Origin: Chloroflexota bacterium
Lineage (GTDB): Bacteria; Chloroflexota; Anaerolineae; Caldilineales; Caldilineaceae
DNA length: 24,843 nt
Direction of reading: 5' to 3'
Assembly (NCBI GenBank): GCA_003577005.1
Contig: QEUW01000141.1
Coordinates: 1,416 to 26,258, forward strand
Below the pieces are notes generated by a model, which was given only the letters and a program-made list of their open reading frames with translations, was not told the DNA's origin and ran no database searches. Shown here piece by piece: positions 7,177 to 15,278 of the stretch; within the stretch, counting starts at the first letter, position 1; each line of letters starts with the position of its first letter. The position numbers and the translations under genes were made by a program.

Positions 7177-9000
7177 TCAATCAAGCGGGATCGTTTGTGC
7201 GATGCGCAAAATGTCTTCGGCATACTGCCGGCTGGTCGCCGGCAGATCGTCCCAGGTACGGCCTGCCTCCAGGTGTTCGACAAGACGGTCGATACCCCAG
7301 TTGTAGGCCACGAGCATCCATTCGATCTGTGGGTGGCCGCGCTTGCCCAGTTCGCTACGCAGATGGTCGAGATAGACGGCGGCCACCAGGGCGCTGCTGT
7401 ACGCATCAAACGGGTCGTTGGCAGCGACCGCAGGCGCCCACTCGCGCCAGGTGCCGGGCAGGATCTGCATCAGCCCCATAGCGCCGCTGTTGCTAAGCGC
7501 CAGCGAATCAAAACCGCTTTCAAGATAGGCCTGGGCAGCAAGCACGCGCCAGTTGAGGTCATACTGGAGCGCGATCTCCTCGAACATCTGTTGGTAGGTA
7601 AAGGGCGCTTGTGATGAGCGCGGCTGGGTCTGCGTGTCGGCGGGCGGCGCAACAGGATGAAACGTAGACGCCCGGTAAGGTGTGCCGGGGGCAGTGACTT
7701 GTTCGGGGCGAACAATCGGCGCATCCGCATCGATCACCGGCAAGGGCAACACGGCGCTGCTTTCGGTGCGTCCGGCGCTTGGGGCGCCAACGGGCGCCGG
7801 CTGGGCCAGGTGAACGACAATAGTAATAATTTGTGGCGGCAGTGGAGTAGGTTGCGCCATTACCTGCGCCACCACCGGGGTTCTTTGGTCGCGCGAGGCC
7901 AGCATCGCTGTGGCCGTAGTCAACAAGAGCGCACCGGCTGCTACCAGCGTACAGAGCGCGCACAGAGCTGCCAGCAGCCACGGACCAATCACGGGCTGCG
8001 TGGTTATTACAGCCGTTGCCGGCAGTGGCGTATTCGCTGCTTTCAGATAGCCGACAGCCAATCCTACCTCTGCCGTCCGCGAGCGGAGGCCGATCAGGGG
8101 CGGAGCAGGAGGTGTGATGCGCAGCCCGATCTGTACTGTCTTACCTGGGGGTACTGTAAAGGTCGCCCGGCGCAGTTGCCAGCGCTCTGCCCCTGGTACG
8201 CGAAAAGAGACGTGGCATTGGCGGCGGGCGTCATGGCCTTGCACAAAGAGTTGGGCAGCCACGTTGCCCCGGTTGGTGACTGGCAGCACCAGGCGGGCAG
8301 TACGGCGCCGCCAGTTGGTCACTGGCTGGTGCTGTATAAGCTGGCCGAGCAACAGGCCAGTGTACGGCTGGATCGTCAAAAGAGCGCCGAGCCGGCACTG
8401 GCGCGCGCCATAATCAGCGGTGCGGATGACGACAGCAAAGGGGCGCTCCCCAGCAGTGCTGGATGGCGTCCGGGGTGGCGTAATGGCAATCGTGAGCAAA
8501 GCGCGTTCGGCAGGGTGTAACCACAGTTGGCGGCTGGGAGCGCCCAGTTCTTCTTGGTCGCTGTACGTGATGCGCACCCACTGTTCGTCGATCCAGCCTT
8601 CGACGTGGATCTGGAACTGCGCATGGCGGTCACCGTTGTTGAGCAAAGCAAGGCGCACAATCCCCGTCTCTCCGGCGGCGATGGCCAGCCGGAGCGTGTC
8701 TAAGCCGGCTGCGATCACCTCGTCGCGCTGGTCGGTGATAGTGGCTGGCACGGCCCTATCGGCTGCCGGATCACCCTGGAGGGTGGGCACTGGCGTTGCT
8801 TCCCCTTCGATTTCGACACCCGCAGCCGCAATCTCTCTGCTCTCGTCACCCATCATCTCGACTGCCTGGCTCTCGGGCGCGCGCCAGGAGCGCGTTTGAC
8901 CAGCCGGGCTAGCGAAAGCCGGAGAAAAGGAGGGATCGGTGGCTTGTCGAGGTGGCGGAGCCGCGGGAGGGGGCCGGCGGCGTCCCGTGCGCGCTTGCAT
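7177..9000 (-). CDS. Membrane-anchored Ig-like domains fused to a lytic transglycosylase (SLT) domain
   Basis: The 607-residue product has four parts. An N-terminal Pro/Ala-rich low-complexity segment (1-50) is followed by two Ig-like beta domains (about 95-210 and 220-335, of the COG1470 style, with VRLALLNNGD and LVLPVTNRGNVAAQL). One membrane helix follows (about 340-367, WLLAALCALCTLVAAGALLL), then a linker and a C-terminal SLT domain (about 465-607). The SLT domain has the catalytic glutamate in AYLESGF (about E494), GLMQILPGTW and AYNWG. SLT enzymes cleave peptidoglycan glycan strands outside the cell, so an N-in/C-out topology is expected, leaving the Ig-like part in the cytoplasm. The start ATG 9000 lacks a ribosome-binding site, but a promoter predicts an mRNA starting there; M49/M50 are alternatives. 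Confidence 0.8.
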   Translation of the reverse strand: MQARTGRRRPPPAAPPPRQATDPSFSPAFASPAGQTRSWRAPESQAVEMMGDESREIAAAGVEIEGEATPVPTLQGDPAADRAVPATITDQRDEVIAAGLDTLRLAIAAGETGIVRLALLNNGDRHAQFQIHVEGWIDEQWVRITYSDQEELGAPSRQLWLHPAERALLTIAITPPRTPSSTAGERPFAVVIRTADYGARQCRLGALLTIQPYTGLLLGQLIQHQPVTNWRRRTARLVLPVTNRGNVAAQLFVQGHDARRQCHVSFRVPGAERWQLRRATFTVPPGKTVQIGLRITPPAPPLIGLRSRTAEVGLAVGYLKAANTPLPATAVITTQPVIGPWLLAALCALCTLVAAGALLLTTATAMLASRDQRTPVVAQVMAQPTPLPPQIITIVVHLAQPAPVGAPSAGRTESSAVLPLPVIDADAPIVRPEQVTAPGTPYRASTFHPVAPPADTQTQPRSSQAPFTYQQMFEEIALQYDLNWRVLAAQAYLESGFDSLALSNSGAMGLMQILPGTWREWAPAVAANDPFDAYSSALVAAVYLDHLRSELGKRGHPQIEWMLVAYNWGIDRLVEHLEAGRTWDDLPATSRQYAEDILRIAQTIPLD

Positions 9001-9006
9001 GGGATA

Positions 9007-9035
9007 AGTATCAATTTTCTGGATGTGTCTGTCAA
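9007..9035 (-). promoter_or_regulatory. Sigma70-type promoter giving a leaderless mRNA
   Basis: On the minus strand TTGACA (9035-9030), a 17-nt spacer and GATACT (9012-9007) form a good promoter. The expected transcription start, about 7 nt after the -10, falls on the A of ATG 9000. This fits the missing ribosome-binding site of the SLT fusion gene. Confidence 0.55.
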
Positions 9036-9102
9036 GTTCATCCTTCTATCCGCCAAAATAGGGTAGCACACACCTTGCTGTTACAAGGCGCCGGCGATCT
9101 TG

Positions 9103-9132
9103 ATCTTGGTAGACGAAATCTTGGTAGACGAA
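9103..9132. repeat. 15-bp perfect tandem duplication
   Basis: ATCTTGGTAGACGAA occurs at 9103-9117 and again at 9118-9132, in the spacer between the divergent SLT-fusion and histidine kinase genes. It is non-coding, so there is no frame effect. Confidence 0.85.
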
Positions 9133-9209
9133 GACGCCTGTTAGCTGTGGCGGAAACACGGTATACGGGCCAGAGTTTGCTATTGTCCTACCTGCCAAAA
9201 AATACGCGG

Positions 9210-9237
9210 TTACAATCAGGCATACCTGTAGTATAAT
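9210..9237 (+). promoter_or_regulatory. Likely promoter of the histidine kinase gene
   Basis: A perfect -10 TATAAT (9232-9237) is preceded 16 nt earlier by a weak -35 TTACAA (9210-9215). Transcription would start near 9244, leaving a leader of about 56 nt before ATG 9300. Confidence 0.5.
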
Positions 9238-9260
9238 TTACAGAAAAGCGATCTATCAGG

Positions 9261-9281
9261 CCAGGTTCTTGTTGAACCTGG
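9261..9281 (+). promoter_or_regulatory. Leader hairpin next to the ribosome-binding site
   Basis: CCAGGTTC and GAACCTGG form a perfect 8-bp stem with a 5-nt loop. It ends 2 nt before GAGGAG (9284-9289), the presumed ribosome-binding site of the kinase. It could be an operator or affect translation; this is inference. Confidence 0.4.
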
Positions 9282-9299
9282 TTGAGGAGTCAACTCACA

Positions 9300-12257
9300 A
9301 TGGCGAACCCCCTGCGAGCGACTGTTCCCTCTTCACCCATGTATGTGCGGCATCGGTATAGCCTGCGTTGGCGGTTACTTATCTTGTTAGGCCTCTTATT
9401 TCTGACCGCATTTTTGCTGGTGGGGGCTGGTATCGACCGCTTTGTGGAGAACGCAGAGGAGCAGTTATGGGAGGAGCGGCAAGGGGAAGCTTCGCGCTAT
9501 GTAGCGGAGACGGTTGTCCAGTTTTTGGGCCACTTGCGCCTGTCGCTTGCGTTACTTGGTGGGTTAGACGCTAAAGAGATACATATCGACTCGCCGGCGG
9601 TTCAATCGCTGCTAGTGAGTGCGCCGGCGCTGCTTGAGGTAGCCTTGCTCGGCCCGGATGGTCAGGTCGTAGCCGCGGCTCATCTGGACAAGGCGCTGCT
9701 CGCTGCCCAACCCTGGCTGGGCGCTGCCCAACCGGCCCACAATACCATGGATATCTTCCTGGGCGGATTGGAGCAGACCCTGACCGCCCAACCCTATGTC
9801 GTCATCACGACACCAACTGAGACCGGAGGGCTGGCTGCTGCACGTCTTAGTGTGGCGGCATTGTCTGACCTCCTCGACCGGCTGCACAAGACGGATGTCG
9901 GCCATACCTACATTGTTGCCGACGATGGCCGGATCGTCGCCCACTCGGATCCCGATCTTGTTACAACCGCCTCCCGGATGACCGGGCGACCCGAGTGGGC
10001 CGCCATGTTGGCGGCACCGGATCGAATTTGGTACGGTCACTATGTCAATTTCCAGGGTCTCGAAGTCGTTGGGGGCACGGCGCCTGTGGCGGGCGCCGAC
10101 TGGCTGGTGGTGACAGAGGCGCCACAGGAACTCACCTATGTCATGCGCACCCGCGCACGGCAACTGGTGGTTGGCAGCACGATTTTGTTTGGTTTGATGG
10201 TGATGGTCGTTGGCGGTTTTTTTCTACACCGGATGCTCTTACTTCCCCTGACAAGCCTGCGCACCGGCGTTGAGCGCATCGGCCACGGTGACCTGGAGTA
10301 TCGTATCCCTACCGCCAGTTGGAACGAACTGGGCCAACTGGCGCTCGCCATCAACCAGATGGCCGCCCGGTTGGCCGACCGCGAACAGGCGTTGCGCAAG
10401 ACAAGCGACGAACTCGAAGTACGCGTCCACGAACGCACAGCCGCCCTGGCCGCTGCCAATGAGGACTTGCGCGCCGAGGTCGAGGTGCGGCGCGCGGCCG
10501 AGGAAGCGCTGCGCGAATCGGAACTGCGCTACCGCACGCTCTTTGAAACGGCCCCGGTTGGTATCTTCACCAAGACCCTCGATGGCCGCTATACAAGCGC
10601 CAACCCGGCTGATCAGCTCTACCTTCCACGCAACCCGCACGCTCGCGCAGACCATGCTGTGCTGACGCTTGAACAGGCCCTGATCGACGAAGAGACCGAC
10701 CGGCAGGTGCTTGAAAAAGGCGAATCAGTGGTCGTCGAACAGGAGCTGCCGACCGACAAGGGTCTCCGTACCGTTCTGACGTATAAAGCGTTACTCCACG
10801 ATACCAGCGGCAACGCAGCCGGTATCCTGGGGGTGGATCTGGACATTACTGAGTGGCGTCAGGCGGAACTAGCGCTGCGCGAGACGGAGATACGATACCG
10901 CACCCTTGTCGAACAACTGCCGGCTATCACCTACACAGCGGCGTTAGACCGCTTCGCCAGCATGATCTATGTGAGCCCGCAAATCAGCCGCTTGGGCTTT
11001 TCCGCAGCGGAATGGGTGGCGGATCCAGGGCTGTTTGCCCGGCAGTTGCACCCTGATGATCAAGAACGGGTAGTAGCTGCTATGGCTCAACTATGCGCCA
11101 CCGGCGAACCGCTCCAGATCGAATATCGCATCTACACGTGCGACCGGCGCCTGCTATGGATGAGTGACCAGGCGATTGTGATCTACAACCAAAGTGGCCG
11201 GCCCATCCAGATCCAGGGCATGATGTTCGACATTACCCAGCGGAAGGAGGCGGAGGAGGCGTTGCACGATAGCGTGCGGCGTATCCGTTTGATCGCTGAC
11301 AACGTACCGGCGCTGATCGCCTATATCGACGACCAGGAGATCTATCGCTTTGCCAACCGCAAATTCCAAGAGTGGTATGCAACCAACGACATTGTGGGCA
11401 AACATCTAAAGGAAATTGCGGGCGAACGCCAGTATCAGGCCATTCGTAACTATGTAGATACGGCGTTATCAGGTTCGCCGATCACCTTTGATTATACGCG
11501 CACCTACCCTGATGGGCGCCGGCGTTTTGTCGAAATCGCCTATATTCCCCACTTTGCAGCCGAGGGGCAGGTATTGGGCTTCTTTACGCTCGTACAAGAT
11601 TTGACCGAACGCAAAGTGGCGGAAGAGCAGATCAAGGCGTCACTGGAGGAGAAGGTGCTCTTGATCAAAGAGATCCACCACCGGGTAAAGAATAATCTGC
11701 AAGTCATCTCCAGCCTGCTCTATCTCCAGGCCGAACAGATCACCGACCCGCGCGTGCGTACGATCTTGCAGGATAGCCAGAACCGGGTCAAGTCGATGGC
11801 GCTGATTCACGAAAAGCTCTACCAGGCCAAGGACCAGGTGCGCGTTGATGTGGCGGAGTATATCCAAAATCTGACCGGCTACCTCTTTCGCTCTTATGCA
11901 GCCCAGGCGAGCGGCATCCAACTGTACGTCAAGGTGGACAATGTGCAACTGGGCATCGACACCGCCATGCCCTGCGGGTTAATCATCAATGAGCTGCTCT
12001 CCAATGCGCTGAAACATGCCTTTCCCGCTGGGCGCTGCGGGGAAATCCATGTCGGGTTGCGTTGCGAGCCGGAGGGCCACTATGTTCTGGTCGTGCGGGA
12101 TACCGGCGTCGGTATCCCACCGGAGGTTGACCTGCAAAAGAACGCATCTCTCGGGCTGCAATTGGTCCACACCCTGGTTAAACAACTGGATGCGAACATC
12201 GAGATCCATCGCGCCGCCGGTGCCGAGTTTCGCATCTGTTTTGCGGAGCCTCATTAG
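9300..12257 (+). CDS. Membrane sensor histidine kinase (dCache-HAMP-3xPAS-HisKA_2-HATPase)
   Basis: The 985-residue kinase has a first membrane helix (about 24-44), an extracellular dCache-like sensor (about 48-280) with HTYIVADDGRIVAHSDP, and a second helix (about 289-310). A HAMP domain (about 311-365) and coiled coil follow, then three PAS domains (about 403-525, 526-652, 655-778), each ending in a typical D-I/L-T-E/Q tail. The dimerization segment EIHHRVKNNLQVISSLLYLQA (791-811) marks the HisKA_2 type, with the phospho-accepting histidine at H793/H794. The ATPase domain has NELLSNALKHAF (897-908) and DTGVGI (935-940). ATG 9300 was chosen because GAGGAG is 10 nt upstream; an in-frame TTG at 9282 overlaps that site. 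The next plus-strand gene is a hybrid kinase starting with a receiver domain, a plausible partner. Confidence 0.92.
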   Translation: MANPLRATVPSSPMYVRHRYSLRWRLLILLGLLFLTAFLLVGAGIDRFVENAEEQLWEERQGEASRYVAETVVQFLGHLRLSLALLGGLDAKEIHIDSPAVQSLLVSAPALLEVALLGPDGQVVAAAHLDKALLAAQPWLGAAQPAHNTMDIFLGGLEQTLTAQPYVVITTPTETGGLAAARLSVAALSDLLDRLHKTDVGHTYIVADDGRIVAHSDPDLVTTASRMTGRPEWAAMLAAPDRIWYGHYVNFQGLEVVGGTAPVAGADWLVVTEAPQELTYVMRTRARQLVVGSTILFGLMVMVVGGFFLHRMLLLPLTSLRTGVERIGHGDLEYRIPTASWNELGQLALAINQMAARLADREQALRKTSDELEVRVHERTAALAAANEDLRAEVEVRRAAEEALRESELRYRTLFETAPVGIFTKTLDGRYTSANPADQLYLPRNPHARADHAVLTLEQALIDEETDRQVLEKGESVVVEQELPTDKGLRTVLTYKALLHDTSGNAAGILGVDLDITEWRQAELALRETEIRYRTLVEQLPAITYTAALDRFASMIYVSPQISRLGFSAAEWVADPGLFARQLHPDDQERVVAAMAQLCATGEPLQIEYRIYTCDRRLLWMSDQAIVIYNQSGRPIQIQGMMFDITQRKEAEEALHDSVRRIRLIADNVPALIAYIDDQEIYRFANRKFQEWYATNDIVGKHLKEIAGERQYQAIRNYVDTALSGSPITFDYTRTYPDGRRRFVEIAYIPHFAAEGQVLGFFTLVQDLTERKVAEEQIKASLEEKVLLIKEIHHRVKNNLQVISSLLYLQAEQITDPRVRTILQDSQNRVKSMALIHEKLYQAKDQVRVDVAEYIQNLTGYLFRSYAAQASGIQLYVKVDNVQLGIDTAMPCGLIINELLSNALKHAFPAGRCGEIHVGLRCEPEGHYVLVVRDTGVGIPPEVDLQKNASLGLQLVHTLVKQLDANIEIHRAAGAEFRICFAEPH

Positions 12258-12269
12258 TATTACGTATTG

Positions 12270-12323
12270 CAACGAGACTTTGACGACCACCTTCGCCAAG
12301 ACCTGTCACGCAAAGTCTCGTTG
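12270..12323. repeat. 13-bp inverted repeat after the kinase gene
   Basis: CAACGAGACTTTG (12270-12282) pairs perfectly with CAAAGTCTCGTTG (12311-12323) across a 28-nt spacer. It begins 12 nt after the kinase stop. There is no T-run, so it is either an imperfect terminator or part of a repeat element. Confidence 0.6.
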
Positions 12324-12330
12324 TCGTGAT

Positions 12331-12463
12331 AGAAGCTGTTTGAAAAGGGAGTTCCACGCTGGTGCGTGTACCTGCAAGGGGCGCGGCGCCTCATAAATGC
12401 CCGGCGGCCCAGGTGTATCGCACGCAAAGCGTGCGATACACCAACCCTTTTCAAACAGCCTCT
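12331..12463. mobile_element. MITE-like element of about 133 bp with 19-bp terminal inverted repeats
   Basis: The ends are AGAAGCTGTTTGAAAAGGG (12331-12349) and CCCTTTTCAAACAGCCTCT (12445-12463), inverted repeats with one mismatch. Inside, a perfect 14-bp hairpin (12412-12442) belongs to the GGTGC-type family. It encodes no transposase; small non-autonomous elements look like this. No target-site duplication could be established. Confidence 0.55.
12412..12442. repeat. GGTGC-type hairpin repeat, copy 2 (inside the MITE-like element)
   Basis: GGTGTATCGCACGC (12412-12425), loop AAA, GCGTGCGATACACC (12429-12442): a perfect 14-bp stem with a 3-nt loop. Confidence 0.75.
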
Positions 12464-12511
12464 TAGGTTGCATTGACATGCTGTTTATTGATTTACAAGT
12501 AGTATCATTTG

Positions 12512-12539
12512 TTTACCTCGTTGAGATTTTAGGTAGAAT
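12512..12539 (+). promoter_or_regulatory. Candidate promoter of the hybrid kinase gene
   Basis: TTTACC (12512-12517), a 16-nt spacer and TAGAAT (12534-12539) resemble a sigma70 promoter about 130 bp upstream of ATG 12668. The rest of the 12464-12667 spacer shows nothing else I recognise. Confidence 0.3.
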
Positions 12540-12667
12540 AGACTCACCTGTTCTTGGCTACTTGAGTCGCTTCATCGTTGTGCCTCACAGTGTCATCCAA
12601 AGTAGACGAGTGGTGCGATCATACTACCGGTCGAACACCGAGGATATGGTTTAAGAGGATGTCAGCT

Positions 12668-14593
12668 ATGACCGAGAGCCTGATATTAGTAGTTGAAGAT
12701 GAAGGCATCGTGGGCCTGGACATCCAACGCCGGCTGAACAACATGGGCTACGTGGCGCCTGAAGTGATCGCAACCGGCAGCGCAGCCATCCAACGGGCGC
12801 TGGAGTTGCGGCCTCAACTGGTGTTGATGGATATCCGCCTCAAAGGAGAGATGGATGGTATTACCGCGGCCGATCAGATCCGTCTGCTGTTAGACATCCC
12901 GGTCATTTTTCTTACAGCATACGCCGACGAAGATACATTGCGCCGCGCCAGGATAACCGAGCCACATGGCTATGTGCTCAAGCCGTTCGAGGAGCGCGAG
13001 TTGCACATTGCTATCGACATGGCGCTCTATAAACATCAAATGGATCGCAAGCTCAAGGAGAGTGAACGGTGGCTTGCGACAACAATCAGCAGTATTACCG
13101 ACGCCATCATTACTACCGACAAACAGGGGTATGTCACGCTGCTCAACCCGGCTGCGTGCGCGTTGACCGGCTGGAGCCGCGAAGAAGCGATTGGGCGGCA
13201 TCTCAGCGAGATCGTCTCCGTTGTTGATGAGAAAACGCGTGTCGCCAGCGAACTGTTGGACCCCTCAGCTCTGGTTCACGCAACCAACCACGCGGTCGAT
13301 CCGGTGGGCCTCTTGATCAGCCGGGTAGGGGATGAAATCCCAATCCGGTACCACGCATCGCCGATCCGCGGCTCCGATAATCTACTTTTGGGTACGGTGG
13401 TTATCTTTCGCGATGTGACCGAACAGCGACGGATCGAGCGAGAACTGTTGCGCGTAGAGAAATTGGAGGCGCTAGGCCTGATGGCTGGCGGCGTCGTCCA
13501 TGACTTTAACAACCTGTTTTCGGCCGTTGTCAACAATATCGCCTTGATCAAGACACGCCTGAACAATGGAGAAGAGATCCACCGCCGGCTGGACCTGTTG
13601 GAAAAGGCGCTCTGGCGAGGCGCTGAGTTGACCCAGCAACTGCTCACCTTTGCCAAAGGGGGCGCGCCGGTACGAAAACCCGTTCATGTCGCTACCCTCT
13701 TGCGTGAGGCCGCAGCGCTGGTGTTGGACGGCTCGTCCATCCAGCTTGACTATCAGATCGCGCCAGAACTGTGGCAGGCCGACATCGATGTCGGGCAGAT
13801 AGGTCATGCGCTCCATAATCTCTTTACCAACGCCAAAGAGGCTATGCCCACCGGTGGCTCACTCACCATCATCGCCGAGAATATGACGATATCCGATGAG
13901 CAACACCCTGCTCTAAAACCCGGCAACTATCTGCGGATTGCCTTGCGCGATACCGGGGCCGGGATCGCACCGGAAAATATTGCTCAGGTCTTCGACCCCT
14001 ATTTTACAACCAAACACCGGGGGAGCGGTCTGGGGCTGGCGACCGTTCACTCGATTGTCAAACGGCACGATGGCCATATCACCGTCGAATCTACACCGGG
14101 CGCCGGTACAACGTTCACCCTCTACCTTCCGGCTGTTGAAAGCCCCAGCGACGCGTGTGGCGAGCCGGCTGAGCCGGAGCCACAGCCCGCCGGAAAGGGC
14201 CGGGTGCTGATTATGGACGACGAGGAGATGATCCGCGAAGCCACCGGTGCGCTGCTCGAACATCTGGGCTACCGCTACGAGTCCGCCAAAGATGGCGTCG
14301 AAGCTATCGAACGGTATCAGGCGGCGCTGCAGAACAACGACCCCTTTGATGTCGTGATCCTCGACCTGACGGTGCCCGGCGGTATGGGCGGTCACGAGTC
14401 GCTGGCGCGCTTGCGTGAGATCGACCCGGATGTCAAGGCTATCGTTTCCAGCGGTTATTTTCACGACCCCATCGTCGCCAACCACCGCGCCCACGGCTTT
14501 CGTGGCGTCGTCTCCAAACCCTACACCATCGAAGAGATGAGTGAGACGTTACACCGGTTGATTCAGTTTGACGCCGGTGACAAAACAACATAA
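12668..14593 (+). CDS. Hybrid histidine kinase/response regulator (REC-PAS-HisKA-HATPase-REC)
   Basis: The 641-residue protein has no membrane segment, so it is cytosolic. The N-terminal receiver (about 4-120) has acidic residues E10/D11, phospho-acceptor D55 (VLMDIRLKG) and K105 (LKPF). A PAS domain (about 130-255) follows. The kinase core has H278 in AGGVVHDFNNLFSAV, FTNAKEAM (about 386-393), DTGAGI (428-433) and GSGLGLATV (452-460). A second receiver (about 511-630) has D566 (VILDLTVPGG) and K617 (SKPYT). The start ATG 12668 has AAGAGG 9 nt upstream; an in-frame ATG at 12659 abuts that site and is less likely. Both receivers and the kinase look active, so it may take phosphate from the upstream membrane kinase and pass it on. 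No output domain is present. Confidence 0.9.
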   Translation: MTESLILVVEDEGIVGLDIQRRLNNMGYVAPEVIATGSAAIQRALELRPQLVLMDIRLKGEMDGITAADQIRLLLDIPVIFLTAYADEDTLRRARITEPHGYVLKPFEERELHIAIDMALYKHQMDRKLKESERWLATTISSITDAIITTDKQGYVTLLNPAACALTGWSREEAIGRHLSEIVSVVDEKTRVASELLDPSALVHATNHAVDPVGLLISRVGDEIPIRYHASPIRGSDNLLLGTVVIFRDVTEQRRIERELLRVEKLEALGLMAGGVVHDFNNLFSAVVNNIALIKTRLNNGEEIHRRLDLLEKALWRGAELTQQLLTFAKGGAPVRKPVHVATLLREAAALVLDGSSIQLDYQIAPELWQADIDVGQIGHALHNLFTNAKEAMPTGGSLTIIAENMTISDEQHPALKPGNYLRIALRDTGAGIAPENIAQVFDPYFTTKHRGSGLGLATVHSIVKRHDGHITVESTPGAGTTFTLYLPAVESPSDACGEPAEPEPQPAGKGRVLIMDDEEMIREATGALLEHLGYRYESAKDGVEAIERYQAALQNNDPFDVVILDLTVPGGMGGHESLARLREIDPDVKAIVSSGYFHDPIVANHRAHGFRGVVSKPYTIEEMSETLHRLIQFDAGDKTT

Positions 14594-14664
14594 ACTTTTT
14601 GAAGTATGTTGTACTTCCGACGCGGAAGCCGCAATCAACCAAGCAAAAGGACCGGTTCCAGAAC

Positions 14665-15210
14665 ATGCGACTCATCCCACGTAAACTTTTCTTGACGCGT
14701 GGCGTCGGTATCCACCGCGAAAAGTTGACTAGCTTTGAAATGGCCCTGCGTGAGGCCGGTATTGCCCAATTCAACCTTGTGCGCGTCTCGTCCATCTTCC
14801 CGCCCGGCTGCAAGATCATCGAGCGCGAGGAGGGTCTGCCGCTGTTACAGGCCGGCGAGATCGTCTTTGCCGTCATGGCCGAAATGTCTACCAACGAGCC
14901 GGGCCGCCGCATTGCCTCCTCCATCGGCGTGGCGCGCCCGTCCGACCCGGATAAGTATGGCTATCTCTCTGAACACCACAGCTACGGCCAGACAGAACAA
15001 GAAGCCGGAGACTATGCCGAAGACCTCGCCGCTACCATGCTCGCCACTACGCTCGGCATCCCCTTTGACGCCGACAAGGATTACAATGCCCGCCGCGAAC
15101 AATATGGCATGGGTGGCGAGATTGTCGAAACAACCAGCATCACTATGGCCGTTACCGCCGCACCGGGCGGCGTCTGGACCACGACCATCGCCGCAGCCAT
15201 CCTGGTCTAA
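14665..15210 (+). CDS. Pyruvoyl-dependent arginine decarboxylase
   Basis: Converts arginine to agmatine, the first step of agmatine-route polyamine synthesis. The 181-residue proenzyme has the hallmark self-cleavage site in LVRVSSIFPPGC: family enzymes cut between the two serines (S42/S43 here), making the second the pyruvoyl cofactor. The region IVFAVMAEMSTNEPGRRIASSIGVA and the C-terminal segment with TSITMAV are also family-like. The start is ATG 14665 (MRLIPRKLFLTRG), matching where homologues begin; an in-frame TTG at 14599 would add 22 unlike residues. The ribosome-binding site is poor (AAAGGA about 13 nt upstream). It lies 71 bp after the hybrid kinase and 68 bp before agmatinase, which uses its product. 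An archaeal-type PvlArgDC rather than the SpeA type. Confidence 0.93.
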   Translation: MRLIPRKLFLTRGVGIHREKLTSFEMALREAGIAQFNLVRVSSIFPPGCKIIEREEGLPLLQAGEIVFAVMAEMSTNEPGRRIASSIGVARPSDPDKYGYLSEHHSYGQTEQEAGDYAEDLAATMLATTLGIPFDADKDYNARREQYGMGGEIVETTSITMAVTAAPGGVWTTTIAAAILV

Positions 15211-15217
15211 CGGTTAA

Positions 15218-15276
15218 TGGTTCATGGTTAACGGTCAACGGTTAACCATGAACCACTAACGGTTAACCATGAACCA
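15218..15276. repeat. Inverted plus tandem repeat between decarboxylase and agmatinase genes
   Basis: TGGTTCATGGTTAAC (15218-15232) and GTTAACCATGAACCA (15241-15255) form a perfect 15-bp stem with an 8-nt loop. AACGGTTAACCATGAACCA occurs at 15237-15255 and again at 15258-15276, a 21-bp tandem period. The second copy ends 2 nt before the agmatinase ATG and occupies the place of a ribosome-binding site; none is visible, so the repeat may influence agmatinase expression. Confidence 0.8.
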
Positions 15277-15278
15277 TT

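Noticed and set aside
7657..8520. Plus-strand open frame of 287 codons
   Set aside because: Lies antisense to the Ig-like/SLT gene, has a low-complexity Arg/Gln/Gly-rich product and no ribosome-binding site. The minus-strand frame has clear domains.
9612..10163. Minus-strand open frame of 183 codons
   Set aside because: Antisense to the dCache sensor of the membrane kinase, with no motif or ribosome-binding site.
12260..12454. Small Arg-rich protein in the inter-kinase spacer
   Set aside because: The frame runs through the inverted repeat and the MITE-like element; its composition reflects the repeats rather than a gene.
13913..14494. Minus-strand open frame of 193 codons
   Set aside because: Antisense to the ATPase and second receiver domains of the hybrid kinase; a high-GC shadow frame.
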